The notes under the pieces were generated by a model that had not been told where the DNA came from, made no database searches, and worked only from the letters and a program-made list of their open reading frames with translations. This document shows, in pieces, positions 43,579 to 52,530 of a stretch of 64,000 nucleotides of DNA (the first letter of the stretch is position 1; every line of letters starts with the position of its first letter). The position numbers and the translations under genes are program-made. Origin of the DNA: Pelotomaculum propionicicum (GTDB lineage Bacteria > Bacillota > Desulfotomaculia > Desulfotomaculales > Pelotomaculaceae); contig NZ_QFFZ01000002.1 in assembly GCF_004369225.1 (NCBI RefSeq), forward strand, positions 105,438 to 169,437, read 5' to 3'.

Positions 43579-44703
43579 ATGAGAAGAGTGCCGATAGATT
43601 CACTCCTGCCGGGAATGAAGGTAGGCCATAACATTTATAACAGCAGGGGCGAAACACTTATCAGCCATAACGTGGTTTTAAACAAAAGATACATTGACAG
43701 CCTGAAAAGGCTGGGCATACCCGCTCTATACATAATAGACGACAGCCTGCCTGATTTTTATATTGAAGACGTAATTACCGAAAAAAGCAGGGTTGAGGCT
43801 ATCAAACTGGTAAGAAACATCCTGCAGGGACAGGGCACAGCCAAATCACGCCTGGATAACGCTTTGATGAACGGGTCGAGAGAAACCATCAGCGACATTA
43901 TCGAGCAGCTTCTGGATAACCCCAGTCTAATGGTAAATATGATCGATATCCGCAGCATTGATGACTATCTGTTTGGCCATTCGGTCAACGTATGCGTGCT
44001 TTCCTTAATCACCGGCATATCCCTGGGTTATGACAGGAGCAGCCTGATGAACCTCGGTATGGGCTCACTAATGCATGACATGGGCAAAACATTAATCCCC
44101 AACTACATCCTCAATAAACCCGGCCCGCTGAACGAAGATGAGTTTAGCGTGATTAAAAAGCACTCTGAATATGGATATTCCATTTTGACCAACAATGATT
44201 CTTACATTAAAAAATTATCGGCCTTGATCGCGCTGCAGCATCATGAACGATACAACGGGGAGGGCTACCCGAAAGGGCTGCTTGGCGCCAACATTCACGA
44301 GTTTTCTCAAATCGTGGGCATCGCCGATGTTTTTGACGCTATGACGGCCGACCGGGTCTACCGCAAGGCGCACCCGCCCTACGAGGCCTTTGAAATGCTG
44401 GCCGGCTCGGGTAATTTTTACTTTGACTACAGGCTGGTCCTTGCTTTCCTCAGCAACATCGCCGCCTATCCGTCCGGCACGATCGTCTGGCTCAGCTCCA
44501 AAGAAATTGCCATTGTGGTTGAGACCCCCAAGGGCTTCCCTCTTTACCCCAAGGTGAAAATAATTTATGACGCGGCAGGCAACAAACTTCCCGATCCTGT
44601 GGACATGGATTTATCGGCACAAAATGAAATTACCGTATTAAAGGTTATCGAATACGATAAATTAGAGGAAATGGTAGCGAAACAGGGCAAACTGATTTCC
44701 TAG
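43579..44703 (+). CDS. HD-GYP domain phosphodiesterase
   Basis: 374 residues. N-terminal about 100 residues are a PilZ/DUF3391-like module (MRRVPIDSLLPGMKVGHNIY). The HD-GYP domain spans about 130-290: FGHSVNVCVLSLITG, LMHDMGKTLI, LQHHERYNGEGYPKGL and VGIADVFDAMTADRVYRKA. The HD, HHE and GYP residues are all present, so it should hydrolyse c-di-GMP. Close in design to the gene at 47678; likely paralogues. Cytoplasmic. Confidence 0.92.
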   Translation: MRRVPIDSLLPGMKVGHNIYNSRGETLISHNVVLNKRYIDSLKRLGIPALYIIDDSLPDFYIEDVITEKSRVEAIKLVRNILQGQGTAKSRLDNALMNGSRETISDIIEQLLDNPSLMVNMIDIRSIDDYLFGHSVNVCVLSLITGISLGYDRSSLMNLGMGSLMHDMGKTLIPNYILNKPGPLNEDEFSVIKKHSEYGYSILTNNDSYIKKLSALIALQHHERYNGEGYPKGLLGANIHEFSQIVGIADVFDAMTADRVYRKAHPPYEAFEMLAGSGNFYFDYRLVLAFLSNIAAYPSGTIVWLSSKEIAIVVETPKGFPLYPKVKIIYDAAGNKLPDPVDMDLSAQNEITVLKVIEYDKLEEMVAKQGKLIS

Positions 44704-45791
44704 TCGGCATAGCGCCTGGCGCCCCAGTATTCACCAGCGTAAGACCCGCTGTCAAGAGCCTGTATTTTAATGTTTGAATCACTGTTGGGAGAGTGGATCA
44801 TCAAACCTTCACCTACATACATACCCACATGGTGAATCTGGCCGGATCCCCCCTTAGCCGCAAAGAACACCAGGTCTCCGGGCAATAAGTCAGACCTGGC
44901 GACCCAGGTTCCTTCTTTAGCCTGCTCATCAGCATCCCTGGGTATGGAGATACCCTGCGACTGGTAGAGCCGCATGGTAAAACCAGAACAATCGAACCCG
45001 CATGACGCGGTGCCCGCCCAGATATAACGCAACCCCAGAAATTTTCTGGCCTCGCCGGCAATGCCGGCACGTGAAAACTTCAGGTCACTGGTTTTCTTTA
45101 CGTCTTCCCGCCTCAGAAAGCCTGCACCGCCGTCCGGCAGCCGCACCATAACAGACCGGTCTTTTTCTTCAAGAAGAGGCAGCCTGGTCATGTAGCCTGC
45201 TTTCCCCAGAGCCTGCCCAAGGTCTTCGCGCAAAAAGATTTCTGATGCCGGGCTGATTACCACTATATTTGGCAGTGTTTTCAGTTCGTTAAGATAAGTT
45301 TCATCGCTGACGATATGGGAGGCCGGCACCCAGCCGGGGTAGCCCAGGGCGTTTAATGTTGTCTTTTGCTGTTCAGCCGCCACCTTCAGCCATTCACCCC
45401 GACGCTCCAAAATAGCCACCGGCTCGCCCAGAATAGCCATGGTGTCAGCCTTGCCTACCAGCCATAAACGCATTGCGCTGTCCATCCCGCCGGCCCACCC
45501 GAATGGATCATTTTTTTCGCTTAAAATCAGGGTATCATAATCCCTTAACTGTCCGGGCTGGGACCATAAAACAGTAGCTTGTACTTTTACCGCTCCCCTT
45601 CCCTGCCCGGACGAACTGCCGGCATCGCCGGGGTTGTCAGTCGCATCTGAGTTTTCCGGCACGGCAGGCGCTGATTTCTTAACCGGCGGCATAAAACGGC
45701 GCGGCAAGCCGGCTCCTGAGTTCAGCTGGTATGCCAGGAAAATTAACACCACCAGGGAGACCAGCAAAAATCCTTTGTGTGTTTTATTCAT
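44700..45791 (-). CDS. NlpC/P60 cell-wall hydrolase with SH3 domains
   Basis: 363 residues from the ATG at 45791 (GGTGAT upstream). One N-terminal membrane helix (FLLVSLVVLIFLAYQL), then a Ser/Pro/Gly linker, two SH3-like regions (about 100-230) and a C-terminal NlpC/P60 domain. Catalytic Cys in CGFDCSGFTMRLYQSQGI and His in GQIHHVGMYVGEGLMIH. It should cleave the D-gamma-Glu to diamino acid bond in peptidoglycan peptides, as YkfC/YgjB-type enzymes do. Convergent with and overlapping the HD-GYP gene end by 4 bp. Confidence 0.9.
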   Translation of the reverse strand: MNKTHKGFLLVSLVVLIFLAYQLNSGAGLPRRFMPPVKKSAPAVPENSDATDNPGDAGSSSGQGRGAVKVQATVLWSQPGQLRDYDTLILSEKNDPFGWAGGMDSAMRLWLVGKADTMAILGEPVAILERRGEWLKVAAEQQKTTLNALGYPGWVPASHIVSDETYLNELKTLPNIVVISPASEIFLREDLGQALGKAGYMTRLPLLEEKDRSVMVRLPDGGAGFLRREDVKKTSDLKFSRAGIAGEARKFLGLRYIWAGTASCGFDCSGFTMRLYQSQGISIPRDADEQAKEGTWVARSDLLPGDLVFFAAKGGSGQIHHVGMYVGEGLMIHSPNSDSNIKIQALDSGSYAGEYWGARRYAD

Positions 45792-45940
45792 GTTCACTAT
45801 CACCACTATGTAAATTTTATTGTGTCATTAACATGTCCCGATTCAGCTGCAAATAACAAGGATCTATACTTTGTTTTACAGCCGCCTGTTTGTATGTCCG
45901 GCAGCCCCGGCGGGGCATACTAAACCAGGAGGGATTAAAG

Positions 45941-46156
45941 ATGAAAATTGAAAAAGTAAAGAAAAACGCGGCGGGCGATATTACAGATGTGATGATTAAC
46001 GGTAACATATACAGTGTTGATGAAGCAATCATGCTGGCCAGGGACAAAAAAATTGAGGGAGTAAACGTTGCCAAAGCCAGAAGCGGCAGAGAGTATCTCA
46101 GAAGCAATCCTGATGGCAATGAAGCAAACAACCTGGATAACCTCCCCACATTTTAA
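45941..46156 (+). CDS. DUF3892 family protein
   Basis: 71 residues from the ATG at 45941, behind CCAGGAGGG. The pattern MKIEKVKKNAAGDITDVMIN, YSVDEAIMLARDKKIEGVNV, GREYLRSNPDGNEANNLDNL is the DUF3892 signature. Function not known; typical of Firmicutes. Has its own terminator. Confidence 0.85.
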   Translation: MKIEKVKKNAAGDITDVMINGNIYSVDEAIMLARDKKIEGVNVAKARSGREYLRSNPDGNEANNLDNLPTF

Positions 46157-46194
46157 CTTTTTCACAAATACTTAGAAAAATACTTCTTAATTTG

Positions 46195-46223
46195 CGCCAG
46201 AAATCTATTTTAGATATCTGGCG
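46195..46223 (+). terminator. Terminator after DUF3892 gene
   Basis: CGCCAGA / TCTGGCG plus an inner ATCT / AGAT helix, followed by TATTATTT. Confidence 0.65.
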
Positions 46224-46340
46224 TATTATTTACAACCTGAGAATCCAAATAAATATTTACGAATTACCTAGTAATTAAAGTTTTAATGGTATAATTAACA
46301 AAAGATATATATATAAACAATCTTTCGGAGGTGTTTAGTT

Positions 46341-46934
46341 ATGGGGGGAATATCTGGTAAAGAAGCTTTGCAGCTGCTGTTGGAAGGAAACAAAAGATTT
46401 ACAGAAGGTAATTTAGCTGTCAAAGATACGAGCGCGGCTAGGCGGGAGAATCTTTCAACCAATGGTCAGAAGCCTTTTGCCATAGTAGTAACCTGTTCGG
46501 ACTCGCGGGTCCCGCCGGAACTTATATTCGACCAGGCGCTTGGCGATATTTTTGTAATTCGGACAGCCGGCAACGTAGTGGACGAGATAGCTATAGGCAG
46601 TGTTGAATACGCGGTCGAGCACCTGGAAGTGCCCCTGCTCGTGGTTATGGGTCATGAAAAGTGCGGCGCTGTTACAGCTGCCGTTGAGGGCGGGGAGGCG
46701 CCGGGCAGTATATCAGCAATTGTGAAGAAGATAACCCCGTCTGTACAGAAAGCAAAAGGGTCAGGGTTTACTGGCAGTGCCCTGTGCGAAGCAGCCTGCA
46801 TGGAAAATATCGGGGCGACTGTAGCCGACCTTATAAAAAGCCCTATTGTAAAGCACTTTGTAAAGGATGATAAATTGAAAGTAGTCGCCGCCAAGTACCT
46901 CCTGGAATCTGGAGAGGTAAGATTCTGCCTTTAA
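46341..46934 (+). CDS. Beta-class carbonic anhydrase
   Basis: 197 residues. Zinc ligands in TCSDSRVPPELIFDQ (Cys, Asp/Arg pair) and VVMGHEKCGAVTAAV (His, Cys). RTAGNVVDEIAIGSVEYAVE is the dimer/active-site region. It interconverts CO2 and bicarbonate. ATG at 46341, with CGGAGGTG upstream. Signal peptide absent, so cytoplasmic. Confidence 0.93.
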   Translation: MGGISGKEALQLLLEGNKRFTEGNLAVKDTSAARRENLSTNGQKPFAIVVTCSDSRVPPELIFDQALGDIFVIRTAGNVVDEIAIGSVEYAVEHLEVPLLVVMGHEKCGAVTAAVEGGEAPGSISAIVKKITPSVQKAKGSGFTGSALCEAACMENIGATVADLIKSPIVKHFVKDDKLKVVAAKYLLESGEVRFCL

Positions 46935-46958
46935 AAAATAAAAATTTACAAGGAAAAA

Positions 46959-46980
46959 AGAATGCCCTAGACGGCATTCT
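46959..46980. terminator. Bidirectional terminator
   Basis: AGAATGCC / GGCATTCT, 8-bp stem with 6-base loop; T-runs on both sides (TTTTTTCC both ways). It ends carbonic anhydrase on + and the winged-helix gene on -, whose stop lies in the loop. Confidence 0.75.
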
Positions 46981-47230
46981 TTTTTCCCAGAAATTCATAA
47001 CCCAACTTGGTCAGGCTGCACATTTTGCTTTTCCCTTCGGTCTCCACATCTACCAGGCCGAGGGCGTAAAGCTGCATTACCACGTGATCCAGTACAGCCC
47101 TTTTCACTTTGGCGGTCAGGGACAGCTCTTCTTTGTTCATAGGGCCCTCGTCTTCCAAGGACCTGATTACCCTTTCCGCTTCTACCGGCAACCGGCTTTG
47201 CACTCCATTAAAATACTCTACCAGCGTCAA
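46967..47230 (-). CDS. Small winged-helix DNA-binding protein
   Basis: 87 residues. Segments MNKEELSLTAKVKRAVLDHV and VMQLYALGLVDVETEGKSK fit a MarR/ArsR-like winged helix with wing at residues 63-75. The N-terminal helix VEYFNGVQSRLPVEAERVIR may dimerise. Regulator of unknown target. Confidence 0.75.
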   Translation of the reverse strand: MTLVEYFNGVQSRLPVEAERVIRSLEDEGPMNKEELSLTAKVKRAVLDHVVMQLYALGLVDVETEGKSKMCSLTKLGYEFLGKKNAV

Positions 47231-47326
47231 AGTCTTACTACACTCCTTACTAAGAATTATTTATGACTGTTAGTATTATTTCCATATAACCAGTTAAATA
47301 AACCTTAGATAGCCTCTATATGGCGG

Positions 47327-47575
47327 CTAAACCTGTTCGATCACTATGTCTGCGCCGTCAGCGACCTGGTACAAGCTATCAAGATTACTTACTACTCTAC
47401 CGAATATATTGACAGCGCTGGCTGCCCTGATTTCACCGCCACGGCTGGCCGGAGTCCTGCCAAAAAAGATGCAGAACGCCCGCCCGGTCGGCCAGTAACC
47501 CAGATCCCCCTCAGCGACTTCCTCGCGAGCTTCCGTTTCAAGAGCCAGGTCAACCGGGATGGAAAAGTATATTTT
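47327..47575 (-). pseudogene. N-terminally truncated cyclophilin-like protein (PF04126 type)
   Basis: The - strand encodes IYFSIPVDLALETEAREEVA, GDLGYWPTGRAFCIFFG, TPASRGGEIRAASAVNIFGR and ends at 47327. These are the C-terminal two thirds of cyclophilin-like fold proteins of the PF04126 family. A stop codon immediately precedes KIYFS and no start codon is available, so about 40 N-terminal residues are lost. The rest of the 440-bp gap holds nothing else. Confidence 0.72.
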
Positions 47576-47677
47576 TTAAAATTACATATTCAAAAATATT
47601 GTCGAAGAATGTAAAATAAGGTATTAGGGAACTTTTAGGCCCACGCATTCTGCATTTTCTAAATGTGAGGTTATACA

Positions 47678-48724
47678 GTGAGAATAGTGAGTCTGGATGA
47701 AATAAACTCCAACATGAAGTTGGCCAAACCAATTTTTGATGACAACGAGAGGATGCTCCTGAACAGAGGCGTTCCTCTTAATGAACAATATATCAAACGC
47801 CTTGAAGAACTGGGCGTTACAGAATTATACATAGAAGACGAGAACTCACTGGGTATTGAAATCAGCAGTGTTATTAACGAGAAGCTGAGAATCAAGGGCA
47901 AAAAAGCGATAAAAAAAGTAATAGAGGGAATTAATAAGGAAGAAAAATTTAATATCCGTGAAGTGGAGGAAATTGTTACCGAAATCTTTGACGAAATATT
48001 TTTAAATCCCGAGTACCTTTTATATTTTGGTGACCTCAGGGTCAAAAACGATACTGTATTTGGCCATTCCCTGAATGTCGCGGTGATATCGGTGGCCATC
48101 GGCAGTTTTCTGTTCCATGAAAAAGAAGACCTGATCAAAATGGGCATCGGCGCACTGCTGCATGATATAGGCAAAACCCAGCTGCCGGAGGACATTGCCG
48201 GGAAAAATCCTCTGGAGACGGAAGATAAAAGTTTTCACTCACATCCAGAGCTTGGTTACAGCCTCATTTCGGAAAGATTTGATATAAGCCCCGTGTCCAA
48301 AGCAGTGGTCTTAAAACACCACGAAAGAGTTGACGGGCGGGGCTACCCCAACCAGACGCCTGGCGGCAAAATACACGATTACGCCAAAATAGTGGCTATC
48401 GCCAATACTTTTGACATCCTGACCAACGGGCCGTATTATAAAAGGAAATTCCCGGTGTACCAGGCTGTGGAATACCTGGTCGCCAACAGCGACATCATGT
48501 TTGACAAGAGACTGGTCGGTGTTTTTATCAGACGCCTCGCCCTCTATCCCAACGGCACTATTGTTAAGCTGAGCACCGGTGAAAGCGGCATAGTCAAAGA
48601 ACAAAACAAAGATTACCCGACCAGGCCTCTGGTCAGGGTGCTGCGTGACAAAGACGGGCAAAGCTACGATGATCCCAGGATCGAGGATTTGCTGAAAAAC
48701 CATTCCATAGTAATAGTAGAGTAA
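47678..48724 (+). CDS. HD-GYP domain phosphodiesterase
   Basis: 348 residues from a GTG behind GTGAGG. N-terminal module (MRIVSLDEINSNMKLAKPIF) as in the 43579 gene, then HD-GYP: FGHSLNVAVISVAIG, LLHDIGKTQLPED, LKHHERVDGRGYPNQT and VAIANTFDILTNGPYYKR. Catalytic HD and GYP residues intact. Note IANTFD in place of the usual ADxFD, so one metal-ligand position differs (Asn for Asp). The two proteins look like paralogues. Ends 2 bp before the receiver gene on the other strand. Confidence 0.92.
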   Translation: MRIVSLDEINSNMKLAKPIFDDNERMLLNRGVPLNEQYIKRLEELGVTELYIEDENSLGIEISSVINEKLRIKGKKAIKKVIEGINKEEKFNIREVEEIVTEIFDEIFLNPEYLLYFGDLRVKNDTVFGHSLNVAVISVAIGSFLFHEKEDLIKMGIGALLHDIGKTQLPEDIAGKNPLETEDKSFHSHPELGYSLISERFDISPVSKAVVLKHHERVDGRGYPNQTPGGKIHDYAKIVAIANTFDILTNGPYYKRKFPVYQAVEYLVANSDIMFDKRLVGVFIRRLALYPNGTIVKLSTGESGIVKEQNKDYPTRPLVRVLRDKDGQSYDDPRIEDLLKNHSIVIVE

Positions 48725-48726
48725 AT

Positions 48727-49110
48727 TTAGCTGAGCTGGTTCCCCAGTACATCCCTGGCTTTCCTCACTATCTCATCCGGATTGAAAGGCTTGGTAATGT
48801 AAACATCAGCCCCTACTTCCTTCCCCTTGCGCTTATCGAATTCCTGCCCTTTGGCTGTAAGCATCACAATATATACGTCCTTCATCCCCAGGTCATTCTT
48901 AACAACTTTGCACACTTCAAAGCCGTTAATTTTTGGCATCATCACATCCAGAAAAACCAGCCCGGGTTTTTCTTCTTGCAGAATCTGCAGGGCCTCTTCA
49001 CCGTTTTCAGCGGTTAGCAGCTCGACCCCTTCCTCTTCAAATTCCTCCAGTGTCTGCTGCAGCAGCAGCCGGATGTGCAATTCGTCGTCGACAATTAATA
49101 TTTTTGACAT
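48727..49110 (-). CDS. Stand-alone receiver protein
   Basis: 127 residues, CheY-like only: ILIVDDELHIRLLLQQTLEE, phospho-Asp in LVFLDVMMPKINGFEV, Thr in IVMLTAKG and Lys in VYITKPFNPDEIV. No output domain. One base after the GAF-HD-GYP gene, so they are a pair, and it probably passes phosphate from the hybrid kinase at 50542 to that protein or a motor. Confidence 0.92.
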   Translation of the reverse strand: MSKILIVDDELHIRLLLQQTLEEFEEEGVELLTAENGEEALQILQEEKPGLVFLDVMMPKINGFEVCKVVKNDLGMKDVYIVMLTAKGQEFDKRKGKEVGADVYITKPFNPDEIVRKARDVLGNQLS

Positions 49111-49111
49111 T

Positions 49112-50464
49112 TCACCAACCCTTTTTTACCAGTAACTCGTCCTTCTCAAATGCCTCAAAAAATGCTCTAACCACCTCGGGGTCAAACTGGGTTCCAGAGT
49201 TAGCCCAAAGCTCTTCCAAAGCTATTTGCAGGCTCATGGCTTTCCGGTATGGCCTGTCTGTGGTCATGGCGTCAAACGCGTCAGCTACCGCGATGATCCT
49301 GGCTTTGATATCAATACCGTCACCCCGCAGCTTTTCCGGGTAGCCACAGCCGTCGTACCTTTCATGGTGGTGCTTGACCGCGGGAACTATATCCCTCAAA
49401 TGTTTAATATGATTCAGGATCTCCTCGGCATAAATCGGGTGCATTTTAATTTCGGCGAATTCAAAGGGAGTGAGTTTTCCTTTCTTAAGCAGGATGCGGT
49501 CCTTAATGCCGATTTTGCCGATATCGTGCAGCATTGCTGCCAGTTCCAGCCTGCCTATCTCGGTATCTGAAAGCCCAAGCACTTTGCCTATGGCTATACT
49601 GTAATTCATTACCCTTTTAGTGTGTCCGCCCGTATAGGGATCTCTCTTTTCAATGGTTTCCGCGAGAGTGTAGACTGTTGTAAGAAATGTCTCTTTTAAA
49701 CTATCATACAGCCTGGCGTTTTCAATATCCGCCGCGGCCTGAAAAGCAATAGCGGACAAAAGCTTAAGGTCTTCCGCGGTGTATTGCACAGGATCTTCAC
49801 TGCTGATATAAATGACTCCGATAACTCTGTCCTTGATTTTCAGCGGGGCGCACATAAGAGAACTAACCCTCACGGCGCCTGGTACATACCTCTTGTCAGA
49901 AGGAATATCATTTACTATTTCCGCTCTTCCGGTCAGCACCACACTGCCGGCAATGCCTGTCCCGTTTTTAAGGCCCTCCCCCGGGTGCAGTTCCTTGCCT
50001 GAACTGGCAATCACCTCAAGCATACCGGTCTCTTCATTGACCAGCATCACCGAGTTGTTGTCGGCCGCGATCAGCGTTTTGGCCTCATCGATAACCAACT
50101 GGGCAACTTCTGCCGTGTCCAGGCTGGCTGTAAGCTTTTCAGCCAGATCGTACAGCAGCGTTATTTCTTTATATTTCTCCAAAGCCTCACGGCCGATAGA
50201 TTTCTTTTCAAGCTCCTGCTTGGCCAGGCACGAGAGAAGTGAAGCCAAGACAGCCGCTTGCTCACCTCCGCCGACCCAGCCAATGGTTTTATTGTCAATC
50301 TCCACGGGATACCTAAAAGGCTGATACTGATCAATCTCCCCGAATAGCGCCATTCCTTCCGCATCCTGAATAAACACCGGGGTATTGATTAAGCCTGTAA
50401 TCTGGCTGATAATATAGTTCACCTCGTTTTTTAAAACGAGACGTTGGAGGCTCACATGGATCAT
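49112..50464 (-). CDS. GAF and HD-GYP domain protein
   Basis: 450 residues. A sensory N-terminus of about 90 residues with a short PAS-like VFIQDAEGMALFGEID, a GAF domain about 105-255 (NSVMLVNEETGMLEVIASSG; GTGIAGSVVLTGRAEIVNDI), then HD-GYP 265-440: MLHDIGKIGIKDRILLKKG, KHHHERYDGCGYPEKLRG and VADAFDAMTTDRPYRKA. All key residues kept, so an active c-di-GMP hydrolase under ligand control is likely. Third gene of a cluster with the hybrid kinase and receiver. Confidence 0.92.
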   Translation of the reverse strand: MIHVSLQRLVLKNEVNYIISQITGLINTPVFIQDAEGMALFGEIDQYQPFRYPVEIDNKTIGWVGGGEQAAVLASLLSCLAKQELEKKSIGREALEKYKEITLLYDLAEKLTASLDTAEVAQLVIDEAKTLIAADNNSVMLVNEETGMLEVIASSGKELHPGEGLKNGTGIAGSVVLTGRAEIVNDIPSDKRYVPGAVRVSSLMCAPLKIKDRVIGVIYISSEDPVQYTAEDLKLLSAIAFQAAADIENARLYDSLKETFLTTVYTLAETIEKRDPYTGGHTKRVMNYSIAIGKVLGLSDTEIGRLELAAMLHDIGKIGIKDRILLKKGKLTPFEFAEIKMHPIYAEEILNHIKHLRDIVPAVKHHHERYDGCGYPEKLRGDGIDIKARIIAVADAFDAMTTDRPYRKAMSLQIALEELWANSGTQFDPEVVRAFFEAFEKDELLVKKGW

Positions 50465-50541
50465 ATCTATCCCTTACTTACAGTAAATTACGTAAATCAA
50501 GCCGGCATATTCACACCGGCCAAGATAACTGTGGATGAAAG

Positions 50542-52401
50542 CTATATTTCTATGACATCTTGCTCCTGTTTTCCCAGCAGGAGTAAAAATGAGTTTTCAA
50601 GCTCCTTTTCAAACCTCAATGTTTTTACTATGTCGAAACACGCCGCAGATGAGGCGTCAACTATAATCATGTCCGGTTTTTCTTCCCTTGCCCTTCTGAT
50701 GCAGCCTTCCAGGTCATTGACCACTTCAACCGTATAACCTTTGGCTTCAAGCGCCCCGGTAAGAGTTTTAACCGTGGACTCGTCCTTGTCAACCACAATG
50801 ACCTTCTTCCTCGAAGCGCCGCGGGAAACCAGCGCGCCAATTCCTTCCAGCAGGTTTTCTGTGTTAACCGGTTTTGTATAATACCTGTCGATGCCGATCC
50901 GGTATCCCCGGTCCATGTCTTCCACTATGGAAAGGATAACTATAGGGATTTCCATGGTGTTTGGGTCGTTTCTCAGTACCGCGGCGACGTCAAAGCCGCT
51001 CATATTTGGCATCATTACGTCAAGGATAATCAGGTCGGGCTTTTCCACTTTAACTTCCTTAATCGCTTCCAGGCCGTTCCCGGCTTCCCTTACGCAATAA
51101 CCCACAGCTTCCAGTTCCTGACGGAGCAGCGCCCTGATATTTATGTCATCATCCACAACCAGGATGATCTTTTTACCTCTTGACGGGGCAGGCGCCACAT
51201 TGACCACTTGCTCCCTGAACTGTTTGATCAGGGTATCTTTGTCAATCATCCTCACGTTTATTCGCTTGTCTACCGGGATAGTGAACGTAAAGACACTTCC
51301 CTGCCCGAGCTCACTTTCAGCCCAGATCCTGCCGCCGTGATAACTGACGATCTGCCTGCAAATGGCCAGCCCAAGCCCAGTTCCTTTTGGTTTACCGGTC
51401 AGGGTGTCTCCTGACTGTTTAAATTTTTCAAAAACTTTCTCTTTATCTTCATTGCTGATGCCGGACCCCGTGTCTATAACACTCACAAATAAATCCCTGC
51501 CTGTATCCCTGACCCGGCAGGTGACCGATCCCTTATCAGTAAATTTTACAGCATTGGAGATCAAATTTATCAGCACCTGGATCAGCCTGTCCCGGTCTCC
51601 TTTAATGTTGGGCAAGTCCGCCGGGATATCTTTAATCAGCTTGATCCCTTTTTGCTCAAAAAGAAAAGCGGTGGACGCCGTCGCCCTATCAATGATTTCC
51701 GAAATAGAGAGCGGCTCCATCTTCCATTCAACCTTGCCTGCCTCCAGTTTGGCTATATCCAGAACATCGTTGATAAGTTCAGTAAGCCTTTCCCCTTCCG
51801 AAACGATGATGTTGATATTGCTCCTGATCTGAGCTTCCGCTGTCTCAACCTTTTTATCATTCGATTTGACCTGCGGAAAAATAACATCCTCAAGCTTTTT
51901 CCGGGTCAGCCTGGCAAAACCGATAACCGATGTCAGGGGGGTGCGCAGTTCGTGGGACACGGTAGATAAAAAATCGGTTTTTAGTTTGTCGATCTCCTTT
52001 AGCTTCTCGTTTGATTCCAGCAGCGCTTCTTCAACCTTTTTGCGCTCATTGATTTCGTTTTGCAGCTTCTTATTAGTTTCCAGCAATTCCTCAAAAAGGT
52101 CCATCATCAGCTTGGCTACCTGAGCGTCCACCACATCCACCCCTATGGGGCAGTCCAGGTGTACCGCCTCACGTACGGCGCTGCTGCCTGTAACCTCAAA
52201 GATCAGTTCCAGCCCCGGCCGGTTAAGCAAATCGCGGTAATGGGAAAACACCGGAGTGTTTAATTGCCTGGCCAGGCTGAGCCCCGCAGCCTCAGGATTA
52301 ATGTCGCAGATACCGATTACTTCAGCTTCTTTCAAGGTTGCAAGGACGTTTAAAATAGAAGTTCCTCCGTGACCGGCCCCGATTATACCTACTTTTATCA
52401 T
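50542..52401 (-). CDS. Hybrid histidine kinase with N-terminal Rossmann domain and two receivers
   Basis: 619 residues. Residues 1-100 are an NAD(P)-binding-type Rossmann domain: KVGIIGAGHGGTSILNVL with GxGxxG, and VIGICDINPEAAG at the second strand acidic residue. A coiled coil follows at about 105-140. HisKA starts at H150 (STVSHELRTPLTSVIGF); HATPase has LINLISNAVKF, DTGSGI and GTGLGL. REC1 (about 410-520) has VVDDD, DVMMPNMSGF and KP. REC2 (about 525-615) has VIVVDKDES and VDAS with a weaker acceptor. No membrane segment. The cofactor could make it a soluble redox or metabolite sensor; that is inference. Confidence 0.88.
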   Translation of the reverse strand: MIKVGIIGAGHGGTSILNVLATLKEAEVIGICDINPEAAGLSLARQLNTPVFSHYRDLLNRPGLELIFEVTGSSAVREAVHLDCPIGVDVVDAQVAKLMMDLFEELLETNKKLQNEINERKKVEEALLESNEKLKEIDKLKTDFLSTVSHELRTPLTSVIGFARLTRKKLEDVIFPQVKSNDKKVETAEAQIRSNINIIVSEGERLTELINDVLDIAKLEAGKVEWKMEPLSISEIIDRATASTAFLFEQKGIKLIKDIPADLPNIKGDRDRLIQVLINLISNAVKFTDKGSVTCRVRDTGRDLFVSVIDTGSGISNEDKEKVFEKFKQSGDTLTGKPKGTGLGLAICRQIVSYHGGRIWAESELGQGSVFTFTIPVDKRINVRMIDKDTLIKQFREQVVNVAPAPSRGKKIILVVDDDINIRALLRQELEAVGYCVREAGNGLEAIKEVKVEKPDLIILDVMMPNMSGFDVAAVLRNDPNTMEIPIVILSIVEDMDRGYRIGIDRYYTKPVNTENLLEGIGALVSRGASRKKVIVVDKDESTVKTLTGALEAKGYTVEVVNDLEGCIRRAREEKPDMIIVDASSAACFDIVKTLRFEKELENSFLLLLGKQEQDVIEI

Positions 52402-52530
52402 ATACTGGCACTCTCCTGTAACTAAGGTTTTCTATAGTTAAAAAAGACCTCCCAATTTTCCTGGCTGGTTTTGAGAAAAATCGTTAGATTTGAATACAAT
52501 GAAATATAACTGCTTGGAGACTGTGCTGAG

